This document shows positions 21,601 through 31,896 of a DNA stretch of 64,000 nucleotides, piece after piece (positions within the stretch are counted from its first letter, which is position 1; the number at the start of each line of letters is the position of its first letter). Origin of the DNA: Aplectana chamaeleonis (Eukaryota; Nematoda; Chromadorea; Rhabditida; Cosmocercidae); contig JAPDOI010000426.1 of assembly GCA_029168955.1 (NCBI GenBank), positions 248,001-312,000 on the forward strand, written 5' to 3'. The notes under the pieces were generated by a model. The model ran no database searches. It had not been told where the DNA came from and saw only the letters and a program-made list of their open reading frames with translations. Made by a program: the position numbers and the translations under genes.

Positions 21601-24600
21601 TTCAAAGTAATTTTGATAAGTCAGCCGACGTAGAGAGGACTAGAACTAGATCTACTCACTAATTATGTCATGTCATGTTCTAGATATACTTGGTATAGAA
21701 AAATCTCGGCTGTATACAATTTATTAGAGACAGCTAGGCTTGTTCCATTTTGTGATTATAACATATAATCTAGTATTCTCAGTGCCCAAATATTCAACGA
21801 ATTTGAGCAATTTTTGTTATTATTATTATTATTATTATTATTGTTATTATTATTATTATTTAACACACGCGTCATTATCTTTACAAAAAGTTTTACATTT
21901 ATACTTTAGTTCACAATATAAACGGTCTTCGAGTTTTCTCCGCAAATCGCATGTACGGGGGTTTATTGCAACAAAAATGGGGAAACAATGGTCAAAAACG
22001 AGCCATGGTTAGTCTTATACATCCCTCACTTGCATTCGCTACGCCCTACTCGCCCACTTTCTTTCTGGCTGTTGAGGGAGTGGGCGGGGCGGGCATAGGC
22101 CAACCAAGCTTGAGGGCCGCATTGGGCTATCTATGGCTTATTTTTAGAAGGTTTTTCGCCATTATTGTTTCACTACACCCTGGTAAGTCTGATTTCTGGT
22201 GTAAACTCGAAGACAGTTTTGATCCAAACAATACCTTCGACGCGAAGACACGTCCACTCGTAGCGTCGCGACGAAATGGTAGCAGCGCCACGTCTGCGAG
22301 AGATAATTAGTCAGAGGAGTCCCTGCTTACCATTGGTTCCCTTTGACAAACGATGACTAGGTGCGATCACCCTCGGGTTATCCTGTAATGATTTTATCCT
22401 AAAAACCACCACACCCAGATGGATTTGCAGCCAAAATATCCTCCAGAAGAGCACACTATTGCGAGTTCGAAAAAGTGACATAAGGAATATGATGGAGGTA
22501 ATCGTCAATTCCACATATCTGTCGACGACATCCTTCGGCTTTTACTTCGGTAAAATAGTGTGCCCATAATATCGTACACACACGATTTACAGGTTCCTCT
22601 AATTTTTCTTAGAGTAATCGTACAAGATGAAAAAGCAAGTAAAATTTCAGCCGATCATATTGCTACCCTCTGGTGTGACCTCTGATGCTAAGGCGCTACG
22701 CGTCTGGTGTGACCTCTGATGCTAAGGCGCTAACGTCAGTGCGTCAAGCGCGGACGTAGCGTTGGAGTATGATTACTTTCTGGGAGCTTCACGCGCGCGC
22801 TGCGCTTGCGAAGACTGTGAATACTCCAGCGCTGAAGCCATGGCGGAGCGGAATAAAGTGGAACTTAACTTTTCCAAAATGCTAATCTTGTACACGCGTT
22901 CACGATCGTGGTAGTGGAGGATAATATTGGGATCAATTACTTGGAAACGGAACGAAATTAGTGAAGGATTAATGGAGAAATTGATGAAAAACGCGTTACT
23001 GCCGTCGCCGCCATTGCGAAGCGGGCGCCTCGCGTGTGTCTCGCAGGCGTGGCATCAGGCCATTAATACTCCAACGCTAGGTCCGCGCGTTGAGTATGAA
23101 TAGCGCCGAAGCGGCTCAATCCTAGACGGGGGGCATTCTAAATTTTTTCATAGAATTCAACAAATAACTTGATAAAAGATGCTTGATGCTGCTATCAATC
23201 ATTGTTGTTATTGAAATTCTATAGAAATACTCCGATTGATAGTTTGTTTCTGCAAACCCCGCCAAATCCGCATCTTTTTGTGGAATTGATAATATAGTGC
23301 GCAACTGCTATCATTGTCTGAAATAAGGCGTGGAAATCTCAACCTGGTAGATGTGTGTAGAGCTTCCACAATTAGTAATGAATAATCACATATGTACTTT
23401 TCAGTAACATGGCCCCAGGAAATACGACCTTTCACAGAAGCAACGCATGGTGCTGAGTTATCGCAGATTACGAGCAGGCTCGTCACTCAGGCGATTCTGG
23501 AATCCTCACCAGACGACACTCCGAGGAAAAGTAGTCCGTTGAAGCGTGTTGTGTCAACTGCCACAAAGTCAGACATTTCGTGTGATATCGTAGCTGGAAC
23601 TCAGGTGAGAAAATGAAAGTACGTGACTAATTTAGTTCGAAACGGCTCCTAGATTTCGTACCCACCACTTGCCTTTCCTCCGTAAAAGGAGAGTTCAATA
23701 TATCTAGTCTCCTTGTAGAATTTAGTCTAGTGAATGAACGGAGCTGCGGAGTATACATTGCATCCGAATCATTTCAGACAACTTGGAAAATCGTTCTTCT
23801 CAACTGAAAGGTTTAGGCTCAGATGTATCTGGACTAATGAGGCAAACTGATTTCAACTACCTGTAAATTGCGAACACTCATTATCAAGTCGACAGCAAAT
23901 GTATCATCGCATAAATTCCAAAAAGAGTTGCGATTGAAATACCTTTCTTATTGAATTAAAGGCAAAAACCGTATATTATTTTTTCATGTTTTTGTGTAGC
24001 TTGGCCTCTCTAGTGAAAAGAAGGGGGGGCTCATGAAAAACCTTCATATGTAAAGAAAAGTCAATCGGAACACATTGTAAATACGAATTTGAATTTCGCG
24101 CCGAAATCCTTTTTGAAGTTTTTCTGCTTTCTGCTTTTAGAAGCTTTGTCACTGTCATTTTTGGAGTTTTTCTGCATGTGGAGTTTGCGCCGTAACTATT
24201 TTTCATGTTGTCTTACGGTCGCACCAACATTCTAGGAAAAAGTGCTAGATGACTGGTGAGAATTGGTGGCGGGCCTTCATCTTTGACGCCTTCCAACCTC
24301 ATTGCCCAACGTTTTTGACGCTCCAAAGTTCACCAGTGTGATCTACCGTGCTCAGACATGAAATTGAGCCTGAAAAATAAAAATTTATTCCCAGCGCGAA
24401 CGATGCCTTTGAGCTGAAATGGGACAGAAAAACTTTTTTTTTGCAGTTTTTCGAAATGAGTTGGGTCCAATGTACTGTCCTTATCGGTGCGGAATTCTTC
24501 TCCGCAGTTGCGGATAGCCGCTGTTGCAGCACGGGGTGGTCGTCGTAGTGTTTCTCAGTCGCAGAAGGGGCGGGGGAAGGGCGAGGAGCGGAGTGCGAAG

Positions 24601-27600
24601 AACGCGACTAGCCCCGTGTCTTGTCCAATCACGTACTTCGCGTTCCCCATTTCCCCCGCGTCTTGCGGTTGGTAAACATTAGGCGGCGTTCAGAGTATTG
24701 TGGGGCGACGCGATGGTACATGTCAGGGGGAACCTCAGTGTGACGCGAAAATCGCGTCGCGCAGGTATTCAGCTGTGAACGCTGCGCGAACGCTGGGCGA
24801 CTACGCGCTATTGCGCACAACGCAATTTCTTGTAAACAAACAGCGGCAAGTTTTCGTGGCAATACCAACAGTTTTTCGTATTCTTTCAAATGCATGTTCT
24901 CCTGAATACACTTATTTTATTCCTTTCATTGATGGATTTGGTTGTGTCATTAAAAAACACTGAAGAAAAGCAGCAACGAGTTTGCCACCGCGAGACGTCC
25001 ATCGCGTCGCGTTGCATACCAAGGCAACGCGATGGTCGTCGCGCGAAGGCGAATTGCGCGTCATTTCGATTGTATCGCACATCTTCACTGTTAACAGCCA
25101 GCGACGACGCGACGCGACGTCGCGTGATCGATACGTAGGCTGACTATATCATCGCGTCGCGCCGCGAATGAATTCTGAACGCCGTCTTACGACCCCCACC
25201 CCGCCGCACCAGCTTGATGATATTTGCGCTGGGACCACTTGGTTCTTGCACGATTACCCCTTATTTCAGCGACTGTGTGCTGTAACAGCGGTTGTCCGTA
25301 ACTGCCGAGCGAAATTTGAGTCCGATAAGAACAATACAGTGCGGAAGTAGATCGTCGCGGGCGGCTCGTAGGTGGAGTACGCATAAGGGCATGGCCTGGC
25401 GCAAACGCAGGCATGCACTTTACTTGTTTCCTGGCGGGCCCATATCGCGACAACGTTGTTGACAAATGGGTCCCACCAGGAAAGAAGCGAGATGTGGGCC
25501 TGCGTTTGCGCCAAGCGTCGCCGCTTGTGTACTCCACTTGCAAGCCGTCGCGCACGGTCGATACCTCTTTGCTCGGTGGTGTCGCGAACGCCGCACGGCC
25601 CGCCGCAATGATCACGCCTTGTTCAATCACTAGACTAATCTAGACAGGAAGACTATGTATATAGAGGTGCAGCGATGCTACGATGACACGATTGAAGCTT
25701 GAAATCTCGAATATAGTTTTCATTGAGAAAATTGCGTTTGAAGGCATCGCACCCGCCGAAACCGTATTCTACTTCATCCTGTTTCTGAGTGGGCATAGAT
25801 AGACATGAAGTGAACAAACTAGGCTAAAGCGCCATCCGAATCCCACCGACTTGCAAATAATATCAGTTAAAAGTGGGTGAAAGCGGCCTTCAAATTTTCC
25901 ATATCGATTTTTTAAACATTTGCACTGGATTGCCGGCAATCCGTTCAGTATGGGGTCGTGGCGAACAAATTGTGATAGAAGACTGGTGAAAATTGTTTGA
26001 ATTCTTGACCCTTAGACCCTCCATATCTTCGTTATGGTGTATTTTGAAGCTCCGAACTATGCCATAGCGCTAAGCCGCGTGCAGCTTCTGGAAGCGATTG
26101 CCACTTATTTACCGCGAATCTGCCTGGAACCTACCGCCTCGGTGCCGGATGGAGCGGAAACGACTAATTTGCGACAGATTCGCGGTAGAATCAAAAGATC
26201 GCTTGGATTCTGCCGAGATCCCACTGCTCCTACCAGGCAACAGGCCGCATGGCAATGCCGGTATTCTGCCGCGATTCTGCCGTGATTTAGCCACTGCATA
26301 TCAAAACTCGAACCATCAATCTTTACCAATTTATGGCTATCTCGTCCGCCGCGTTATCGACTGAGCCATCTACGCTGCTGCACAATGGCGCTCTCATTAC
26401 AATGATGGCTTTCTTATCGCGTTGTTTTCGCGGTAAAATCGCGGCGTCTTCTTCTCGGTGATTTCGCGTCAAATTCTGGGTAAAATTCAGGTTCGCGTTG
26501 AGTTCTCGGTAGATACCGGGTGATCACTTCCAGAGACTTGGGGAAAGAGGGCAGAAAATGTTGTGTGGTTCACTTTGCGTACGATGCTTTGAAGGACTCT
26601 AAAAACCCACAGAACTCTTCATACAACCTCATGGATCCTTTATGACCTAGTTCGTCACCTTACAATCAGACCTACCGAGATCTTAGCACCTGAGCAGCCT
26701 CTCCATTCTTTGTTTAGGATGTGGTGACCGAATCTGATGATGAGGATTATCTGCGCTCTGAAAGGTTCTGTGTGGACGAGAACAGTCGTCAGCAGTCATG
26801 TTTCCCCTCAAGTCAGAAGAATGAGCCAGATCCTGAATCAGACTCGGATTCAGCATCGTCAGACGGCGAGGAGAATTTCAATAGAAAGACTGTGACAAGA
26901 AAAAATCTGAGCGGCGTTACACGTGAGTGCCATTCTTTCGCGTTTTTACACTTTCCATACTATCCAGACCTCTAATCCTTATTGAATATTACTACTCAAA
27001 CTTTCACTGCATTGCGAATACGCGTTCAACTCGATTAAGGATTGCATAAAAGCTCCATAACAGGGAGCATGTGCTACAATGAGGGGCGCCTACAACAAGG
27101 ATGAGGTACATGTTGAAATCCGGAGCAAGGAGAGCAGCCCTGTCGCAGTCCCCAACAAGGACAGCATCTTTGCCACAGTCTACAGGGAGGAGCCATACAT
27201 GAAGAAATCCCTTCAGTGGTCGAGACCCCTTCAGAAAGTTACTCGGAGGTCACCTTTCAGGACCAGTCCCATTGAGCCAATAAACTTTTCTGTGCGTATT
27301 CGTTTTATGTACCGGTTAATGACCTTCTTCCTTCTCCTTAGCGTTCGTTCCGCTCTTGAGCAGGGTCTCAACCCTCCGGCTCGTTGGCGCCATTTGCTCG
27401 GTCGTGCGTCTTATAGGGGTGTAGGCCAGCAGCCTTCATGCCAGTGTGCAGTGTGTCGATACAGCTACGCTTCCAACAACCTTTAGTTGACTTTTCTGGA
27501 GCTCAAAGTTGGCAGCTATTTTGCTAACGGTATCCTTGCTTGCTCGTAGGGTGTGACCATACCATCTGAGGCGAAATTCCCGCAACTTTTCCGTAAGCGG

Positions 27601-30047
27601 AGTGACTTCGAACCGTTTTCGGACGTCGTCATTTTGTAGGCGATCAGGGCGTGTGAGACCAACTGTCCATCGCTGTGAATATTTTCAAATCGTTCTAGGA
27701 TAGAGTATTTATACGCCGTCTCACGTCTCGCCACAGTTGCCAGCAGCGACGCCACACTCACTTGGTTGCAGGCCAACAAACGGCGCCCTAGAGCTCCACA
27801 GGTCGAGTCACAGAACGGTAGGTCTCCGTTTCGAGGTGGTCTGATGTGTTCTTATTACACATGGCGCCCGCCGTGGAACGCCTTTCGCTCATGCAGAGCT
27901 GACGTGAGCACAGACGTCCTATATAAGGTTATCTACAGAAGCATTTGCCAATCCATGATACCTGCAAGCGTCCGTCCCACATATCTCAATGCCGATAATG
28001 CTATGTTTCTGGAGACACCTGACGAGCCAATCGATAACTGCAGGTCTGCACTTGCTCCTCAAGCTCATCTCTATTCTCGTATACCAGCATGGCGTCATCA
28101 TCATAGAGTATCGCCCATGGCGCAGGCCTCCCTGTTGTTCCCTTGTGATGACATCCATAATAACGATGAAAAGAAGTGGGGATAGGGCTTGGGCGAATCC
28201 CTACAAAGAGCGGAAATTCTTTTGACGTTCCTGGGGCACGTGCTCCAAACAGTATCGCGTGCTGCAAAAATTTCATCGCAGGAGGACGTGCTGCAAGATA
28301 GTCCAGCGCGATCATAGCAGTACGCCGACACGCGACGCGGCCGGCGCACCGACATGCGACTCGGACGGCTTACAGAGCACCAGTGGTTGGACGAGGTTTC
28401 AAGCGGCTAGGTGAATCAAGTACTGCAAAATTGTGTAATTGAGCCAGCCACGCTGCCGATATCTGAGTTCCGCCTCAAGGGTGAGTCGTATGCTTTCTTT
28501 TTTGGAAAATCGTTCTGTCGTCGAGTTGAATGTGTATCCTTCACGCATTGAAAGTTTGTTAGGGCACGAGCTGTGATTTGAAACACAATCAAATCATGTG
28601 CTGTCCTAGCAGCACATTCCCTGACTGTGCTCGAAACCGCCTTGTCGTCGAATTGAATTAATATTCGACACGCATTGAATGCGGCGATTGTCTGGGTACA
28701 TTTCTCCTTCCGGATTGCAATCGTCGCTCTTCGTGCCAACCAGCATGTATTTCCCTCTCCGTGACAATCTGTTTGAAGAACATCGGTAGCCAGGGAGCGG
28801 AGCCCCAAAAGTTCGACTGCCGGTTGATTATCATTGGACATTTTCATCGTTGAAAACGTGACTATCACGCCAACGAGTGACGTAGGTGGAACACGTGACC
28901 CGATTATCATCCAAAACATCCTGTGGTCAAGTTGACTGCACATTGTAGATTCACACATGCATTGAATGTTTCGTTTGTTGAAGCATGTGCTGCAAATTAG
29001 AGCACAGAGGACGTGCTCCTCCAGCAGCTTGTCTCCCAATTGCTCTCGAGACCATCTAGTCCTCGAGTTGAATGCGTGTTGGATACATATTGAATGCAGA
29101 AATGGTGTGAGTATGTAAATATCGTCGATCACTGGTCGAGAGATAGCCGCGGCGCATCGATCTAACGTGATATCACTTGATCAATGTTCATGACTATCAT
29201 TACCTCCTTGCTTGCGTGCGTGCCACGTGTGTTCGTCGCGACCATCTCTCAACCAGTGATCGATTATACTTTCCTGGTGTTCCGAAAATTCGTGTACTGA
29301 CCTAACCGATCAATTCCGTCCTTAGTCGTTATTCAAGTCAAGTGTCACATTCCTTCATCTATTCCACAATCAAGCTAACTCAATATGAGTAATTATTATA
29401 TAGGGATAGCTACAACCACCATAAAAATGTATTTCGTCATGAGTTTGTTATGATTTGTCCCAGTTTCAGTCGATTTCGCGGAATATCTGCTATCACGCCA
29501 GTCAGAGCGTGTCATGGCGAAGAGGGATAGCAGGTTGTTGACAACTACTTACGATGTTCTGGAGACATCCAGGTAAACCGACTTGTACATTAGATTTATT
29601 TCGACATGTAATACGTTATTATGCATGCATTATGCTGGTAAATAAAATCCTGGGCTAGGAGCGGTCGTGCTGCATGTCCTTTACCACATCATTAGAAGAC
29701 CTTTCTTACCAATGCAGTGTTGCAAGGCATGCATCACAGACGCTTTATGTTGACGATTTCGAGTTGAAGAAGTTTTTTACGGGTGTCCCAGGCTTCACCT
29801 TTTCTCAGCGCTTTAGAATGTTATTGCAGTGGCGCTCAGAGGCATTCAGACAGTATGTTTTTGGACTGTAACTTCTTTGCACTTCATCATACTGTCTCGT
29901 CTTCTGACATGTAATCTTCACTGTTAACATCAATTATACAGCTCACGTAATCGCCGTGTCCGACCTCAGCCCGAACGGGAATTCGACACCAATTATCTCG
30001 GGTTGGATCCTCCAAAAATCTCGGCGAATTTCGAGAAAGAGGTCTAG
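12657..30047 (+). CDS. Multi-exon host gene, unidentified Ser/Pro/basic (probably nuclear) protein
   Basis: Exons: 12657-12742, 12838-12948, 13156-13208, 13548-13709, 14015-14116, 19717-19797, 20554-20618, 20933-20999, 23405-23604, 26718-26922, then 29470-29572 or 29696-29852, and 29942-30047 with stop TAG. Each has AG/GT borders (the 13208 and 14116 donors are weak) and every junction closes in phase. The sum is 1341 nt (446 codons) with exon 11, or 1395 nt (464 codons) with its alternative. The product starts MSSERSPTAPKLD. It is rich in Ser, Pro, Thr and Lys, with short repeats such as KKSPRLLK, KDSPLKN and TPRKSSPLKR, and an acidic stretch (ESDDEDY, then PESDSDSASSDGEE). It ends FDTNYLGLDPP...FEKEV. 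No domain was recognised; the composition suggests a disordered chromatin- or nuclear-associated protein, which is inference. Introns of up to 5.6 kb are filled with transposons. Exons 7 and 8 are the weakest links. Confidence 0.6.
14355..17048 (+). mobile_element. CR1-like element C, reverse transcriptase remnant split by a DNA element
   Basis: It lies in a host-gene intron. The 14355-14558 part encodes 'YRPVSITSMFCRLFEK' and 'SQHGFVNGRSVETNLLE'. The frame stops at a 1.39-kb insertion and resumes at 15,953 with 'ILDEKGACDVIYFDFAKAFD', 'SGVPQGGVLSPVMFNIFIAD' and 'EQYADDLKLYR'. Removing the insertion and one copy of its TAA duplication restores a continuous SWTKILDEK-type reading. A stop and internal deletion near 16,371 remove the segment after YADD; the frame then continues to 17,048 through 'VRDLGFLYDHRLNF' and the thumb region. 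No endonuclease remains. The element is dead, though its YADD is intact. Confidence 0.88.
14559..15952. mobile_element. Harbinger-like non-autonomous element H-a, TSD TAA
   Basis: It starts CAAGGAAACCACAATAAG and ends with the inverse, GTGGTTCCCTTG, flanked by TAA at 14,556-14,558 and 15,953-15,955. The insertion interrupts the reading frame of the CR1-like remnant. A second copy of the right end (ACTTATTGTGGTTCTCTTG) occurs internally at about 15,628-15,646 and is followed by TTA. The interior shares motifs such as 'gtaggtaacatg' complements with the other H copies. ORFs in it encode nothing recognised. Confidence 0.75.
17110..18180. mobile_element. Harbinger-like non-autonomous element H-b
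   Basis: The ends are CAAGGGAAGTGTTTAGAGTG and its inverted match, with TIR similarity extending about 100 bp. The left flank is TCA and the right flank is TTA, an imperfect TWA-type duplication. The interior carries subterminal 'ggttacggtaggtaacatgc' and 'cagattcgtg' motifs found in copies a, c, d and e. There is no transposase. Confidence 0.75.
18181..18900. other. Intronic unassigned stretch
   Basis: Part of the long intron between exons 5 and 6 of the host gene. No repeat ends or exon signals are strong enough to report. Confidence 0.3.
18901..19140. mobile_element. 240-bp GC-rich inverted-repeat element
   Basis: The left end CTTAGGCGATTCTCGGCCCC and the right end (inverse CTCAGGCGGTTCTCGGCCCT) are followed inward by a shared CTGACAGTTCGGCTCG. 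The interior holds short inverted CAGCAGTGGCC units. The plus-strand ORF 18862-19155 is the translation of this palindrome. Confidence 0.7.
19833..20164. mobile_element. TTAA-type element P5 (imperfect flanks)
   Basis: The ends AGACAGTG and CACTGCCT resemble the AGGCAGTGTTC ends of the TTAA-type elements at 32-34 kb. The flanks are CTAA and TTAG, not a perfect TTAA. The interior has an inverted 'cccgcccacttcc' pair. A related unbounded copy lies at about 21,930-22,235, sharing 'gtcttcgagttttc', an inverted 'gtgggcgggg' pair and 'aaactcgaagaca'. Confidence 0.45.
21112..21442. mobile_element. Inverted-repeat element, ends GGCCATCACAAAAGTGAAAA
   Basis: The left end at 21,112 is matched inverted by 'tttttacttttgtgatgacc' ending at 21,442. 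A second family member with the ends GTCATCACAAAAGTGAAAA lies at 35,341-35,657. Confidence 0.65.
21814..21860. repeat. (TTA)n microsatellite
   Basis: An almost pure TTA run with one or two interruptions. The Tyr-rich run in the overlapping ORF is its translation. Confidence 0.95.
22665..22733. repeat. Two-copy tandem duplication, unit about 35 bp
   Basis: TCTGGTGTGACCTCTGATGC followed by 'taaggcgcta' occurs twice in direct order. Confidence 0.85.
22744..23092. mobile_element. Inverted-repeat element, about 350 bp
   Basis: The left arm TCAAGCGCGGACGTAGCGTT and the right arm (inverse TCAACGCGCGGACCTAGCGT) both continue into 'tggagtat'. The interior is non-coding. No clean target duplication was seen. 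Confidence 0.6.
23985..24320 (+). repeat. Interspersed repeat R1, copy 1
   Basis: It shares, in the same order and orientation with 41,405-41,690 and 50,540-50,760: 'ttgaatttcgcgcc', 'gtttttctgc', 'gtcactgtcatttttg', 'tttttcatgttgt' and a 'gaaaaagtg..agacga' tail. It is of unknown class and has no coding content. Confidence 0.6.
24682..25186. mobile_element. 505-bp GC-rich MITE, TIR GRCGGCGTTCAGA, TSD TTA
   Basis: The left end GGCGGCGTTCAGAGTA and the right inverse GACGGCGTTCAGAATT are bordered by TTA at 24,679-24,681 and 25,187-25,189. GCGACGCGATG occurs just inside both ends. The TTA duplication supports the PIF/Harbinger group. The short ORFs here are not genes. Confidence 0.75.
25354..25553. 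repeat. 200-bp near-perfect palindrome
   Basis: The arms contain GGTGGAGTAC, then GGCGCAAACGCAGGC (25,400-25,414) and its inverse at 25,499-25,513. The centre is at 'gacaacgttgttg' near 25,455. It is probably a foldback MITE and could form a long hairpin RNA. ORFs 25187-25630 and others are shadows. Confidence 0.7.
26105..26290. repeat. Short inverted and direct repeats (CCGCGATTCTGCCG-type)
   Basis: TACCGCGAATCTG is inverted as CAGATTCGCGGTA 60 bases later, followed by two tandem copies of a 'ttctgccgcga' motif. Probably a degraded repeat. Confidence 0.45.
27079..27486 (+). CDS. ORF of uncertain significance (135 codons) in a host intron
   Basis: An open frame with a charged first half (KDEVHVEIRSKE) that looks protein-like but has no recognised domain. 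Its frame does not connect in phase to the preceding host exon through the visible acceptor at 27,063, and its second half grades into the RTE-derived region. It may be part of a mobile element or chance. Confidence 0.25.
   Translation: MRGAYNKDEVHVEIRSKESSPVAVPNKDSIFATVYREEPYMKKSLQWSRPLQKVTRRSPFRTSPIEPINFSVRIRFMYRLMTFFLLLSVRSALEQGLNPPARWRHLLGRASYRGVGQQPSCQCAVCRYSYASNNL
27490..28390 (-). pseudogene. RTE-like retrotransposon fragment, reverse transcriptase end
   Basis: On the minus strand, broken frames encode 'MDVITREQQ', then 'PAPWAILYDDDAMLVYENRDELEEQVQT', here read as two short blocks. This is the RT catalytic region of RTE-clade enzymes, with YDDD where YADD is expected. Further downstream pieces (CGTDACRYHGLANASVDNLI and a C-terminal block ending near 27,516) are in other frames. 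It is 5'-truncated, frameshifted and inactive, and lies in a host-gene intron. Confidence 0.75.
28416..29132 (-). CDS. 238-codon ORF over a diverged direct repeat, probably not a gene
   Basis: A long open frame without domain similarity. A unit containing 'gtcctcgagttgaatg' and 'gcattgaatg' recurs four times (about 28,515, 28,645, 28,920 and 29,057) with spacings near 130, 275 and 137 bases. This suggests an old tandem duplication of a block about 405 bases long. It lies in an intron of the plus-strand host gene. The openness may be accidental. Confidence 0.3.
   Translation of the reverse strand: MIDDIYILTPFLHSICIQHAFNSRTRWSREQLGDKLLEEHVLCALICSTCFNKRNIQCMCESTMCSQLDHRMFWMIIGSRVPPTSLVGVIVTFSTMKMSNDNQPAVELLGLRSLATDVLQTDCHGEGNTCWLARRATIAIRKEKCTQTIAAFNACRILIQFDDKAVSSTVRECAARTAHDLIVFQITARALTNFQCVKDTHSTRRQNDFPKKKAYDSPLRRNSDIGSVAGSITQFCST
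29120..29267. mobile_element. 148-bp MITE with TIR ATCGATCACTGGTYGAGAGAT-type
   Basis: The left arm contains CGATCACTGGTCGAGAGAT and the right arm the inverse of CGATCACTGGTTGAGAGAT, followed by a shared 'gycgcggcg'. Non-coding. Confidence 0.6.
29470..29572 (+). CDS. Host gene alternative exon 11a
   Basis: Acceptor CCAGTTTCAG and donor ATCCAG|GTAAAC. It is open only in the frame that encodes DFAEYLLSRQSERVMAKRDS and continues to ..VLETS. It enters in phase 1 and leaves in phase 2, so it fits between the exon ending at 26,922 and the exon starting at 29,942. Confidence 0.6.
29696..29852 (+). CDS. Host gene alternative exon 11b (mutually exclusive with 11a)
   Basis: Acceptor CACATCATTAG and donor TTCAGACA|GTATGT. 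It encodes a block with DLSYQCSVARHASQTLY, DDFELKKFF and FSQRFRMLLQWRSEAFR. Like 11a it enters in phase 1 and leaves in phase 2. Including both exons would shift the frame, so they can only alternate if both are real. No homology between the two is apparent. Confidence 0.5.
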
Positions 30048-30235
30048 TGAAAAGAACAGGCCATGCGAGGTGTTTGTGAACTGGCATATTCGAGTGCCAC
30101 AAGATTAGAAATTTTGTGCGGGTATTTAGTACACACGGTGTACTAACCACTTCTCTTGCTTCTCCCGTCGGCTCTGCTGCCCCATTCATACTCTCCATCA
30201 AAGCAGCTTTCTCATGCGACGGATAAGATAAAAAG

Positions 30236-30298
30236 GAATTAGATAGTCACTTTCAATAACATGAGGTTCTGCTTTCTCAATAACATGAGGTTCTGCTC
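30236..30298. repeat. 24-bp direct duplication
   Basis: 'tcaataacatgaggttctgc' occurs twice, back to back. Confidence 0.85.
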
Positions 30299-30935
30299 GG
30301 AAAGTCATCTCTGATGGGTGTTTAAGATGTTTATGTCGAAAAAGCGCCGAATAAGTCGTAAAATTAGTGATTTTGAAGTGTTTCCTTCACGGGCTAGACT
30401 GTCGATTCTACTTGAAATCATGGCCTATCTACATTTTACAATAGTGTAAAAGCAGGGGCGGTAGTAAGTGGGTTTTCAACTCGAGTTAACCACCAACTTT
30501 AATCATGACTTTACCGCCAATTTTACGCGAGCGATCCATGTGCGCGGGATCCAGTGGTAGTGTGCAGGACCTCCTAGTAAAGTCCTGTGCACCAGGGGTG
30601 TGCGTTAATGAAAAAAAATTCGTTAAGCGTGAATCGTTAGTTTTCCAAAAAAACCGCTTCAACCCGTTAATGCGTTAACACGTTAACGTTATCTCACAGC
30701 CCTGCTGTGCACGTTCCCCGATTTCCTTCACACTCCCAGTAATTCCTGCGCGCAATCCATGACGCCTGCACACTCCCACTGGGGTCCTGCGAGAATTCAT
30801 CAACGTCGTGCATCCTTTTCACGACGGCTTGCGTACTCTTCAGCAAAAGCAAGCGTAAGAAACACGCGTCATAAGAATGCGATTTCGCGTTGAGTTCGCG
30901 CAGAACTGTAACTCAACGCGAGCTGACAGAGAAGA

Positions 30936-31045
30936 GGGAAATAGTGTATGAATGAAAACTAAGATAGATAGCTTCCGCAAAAGTCCTCCGGAGGAGTTTT
31001 TCGAAAGCTATCCATCTTTTTCTTCATTCACACACTATTTCTTTT
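30936..31045. repeat. 110-bp foldback repeat centred on CTCCGGAG
   Basis: GAAATAGTGTATGAATGAA on the left is matched inverted by 'ttcattcacacactatttc' on the right. The arms contain 'gatagctt'. It is flanked by two direct AACGCGAGCTGA copies. Confidence 0.65.
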
Positions 31046-31324
31046 TTTTTCAACACGCGTTGCCCGAACTTAACGCGAGCTGAAAATGGTTTGAAAAACC
31101 TTCAGCATTTTCTATAAATCTTTATTTTTTCCAAAGAAGAGACAGAATGAACCATCTCCTGGGGAATTTTTGTACTCTATGCTTATCCAGTGGCTCATAA
31201 CGTGGCATGCGATTTCGTAATTCCAACGATTTCTGAATTCTACTCATACACTGGAGGGGGCTAGCGCAGCTCTTCAGGGGGGCAACCCTCCGGGCACCGG
31301 GCCGGCGGAGTGACAATTTGGCTT

Positions 31325-31490
31325 GATCGGAGCCCCCCCCCTCACTGCCCTGAAGCCCCCCTGTCACTGCCCTGAAGCCCTCCTGTGACTGCCTTGAAGC
31401 CTCCCCCCCCGTCACTGCCCCGGAGCCATGACGTCACGGCTCCGCAGCAGTGACGTCACGACACCGGAGCAGTGACGTCACCATTCCCCC
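31325..31490. repeat. GC-rich minisatellite
   Basis: About six variant copies of a 22-24 bp unit (CTGTCACTGCCCTGAAGCCC) grade into 'gcagtgacgtcac' units. Confidence 0.75.
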
Positions 31491-31772
31491 CGGAAAGCGT
31501 CTCCGCTTTCCTCCAAAAATATCCCTTTCTGACAGTGACTCAAAGTCTCCGTCTAGGGCCGGCCCTGTTGGGCCGAATGCAGCTCTCCATGAGGTGAGGC
31601 GCCTTTTATACCGGTCGAGTACGTGATAGATCACCGGAGAAATCACGTCAAATCGGGACAAAACTCGACATGAATGACTATGCGTGCGTTTGGCCTACTA
31701 TGCCTTCTCTGGCCTCTATTGTCGTAAACTACCTTCTACGACTTCTTCCCATCTTTTCCCTCTCTTCCTCTC

Positions 31773-31896
31773 GGGGGGGGGGGCAAGCGCCGGAGGAGAG
31801 CAGGGGCCTCCCCTGAAGCCCCCTCGGGGGAGGCCTGCGCTGTCGCTCCCTCAAGTCGAAAACGGGCTCTATTGTCCGGTGCTTGCCCCCCCCCCC
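31773..31896. mobile_element. 124-bp element with poly-G ends
   Basis: It begins G11 then CAAGCGCCGGA and ends with the inverse, TCCGGTGCTTG then C11. Long G runs at both ends could form G-quadruplexes. Confidence 0.6.

Noticed and set aside
25187..25630. 147-codon minus-strand ORF
   Set aside because: It spans a near-perfect palindrome and GC-rich repeat; both strands are open because of the inverted repeat.
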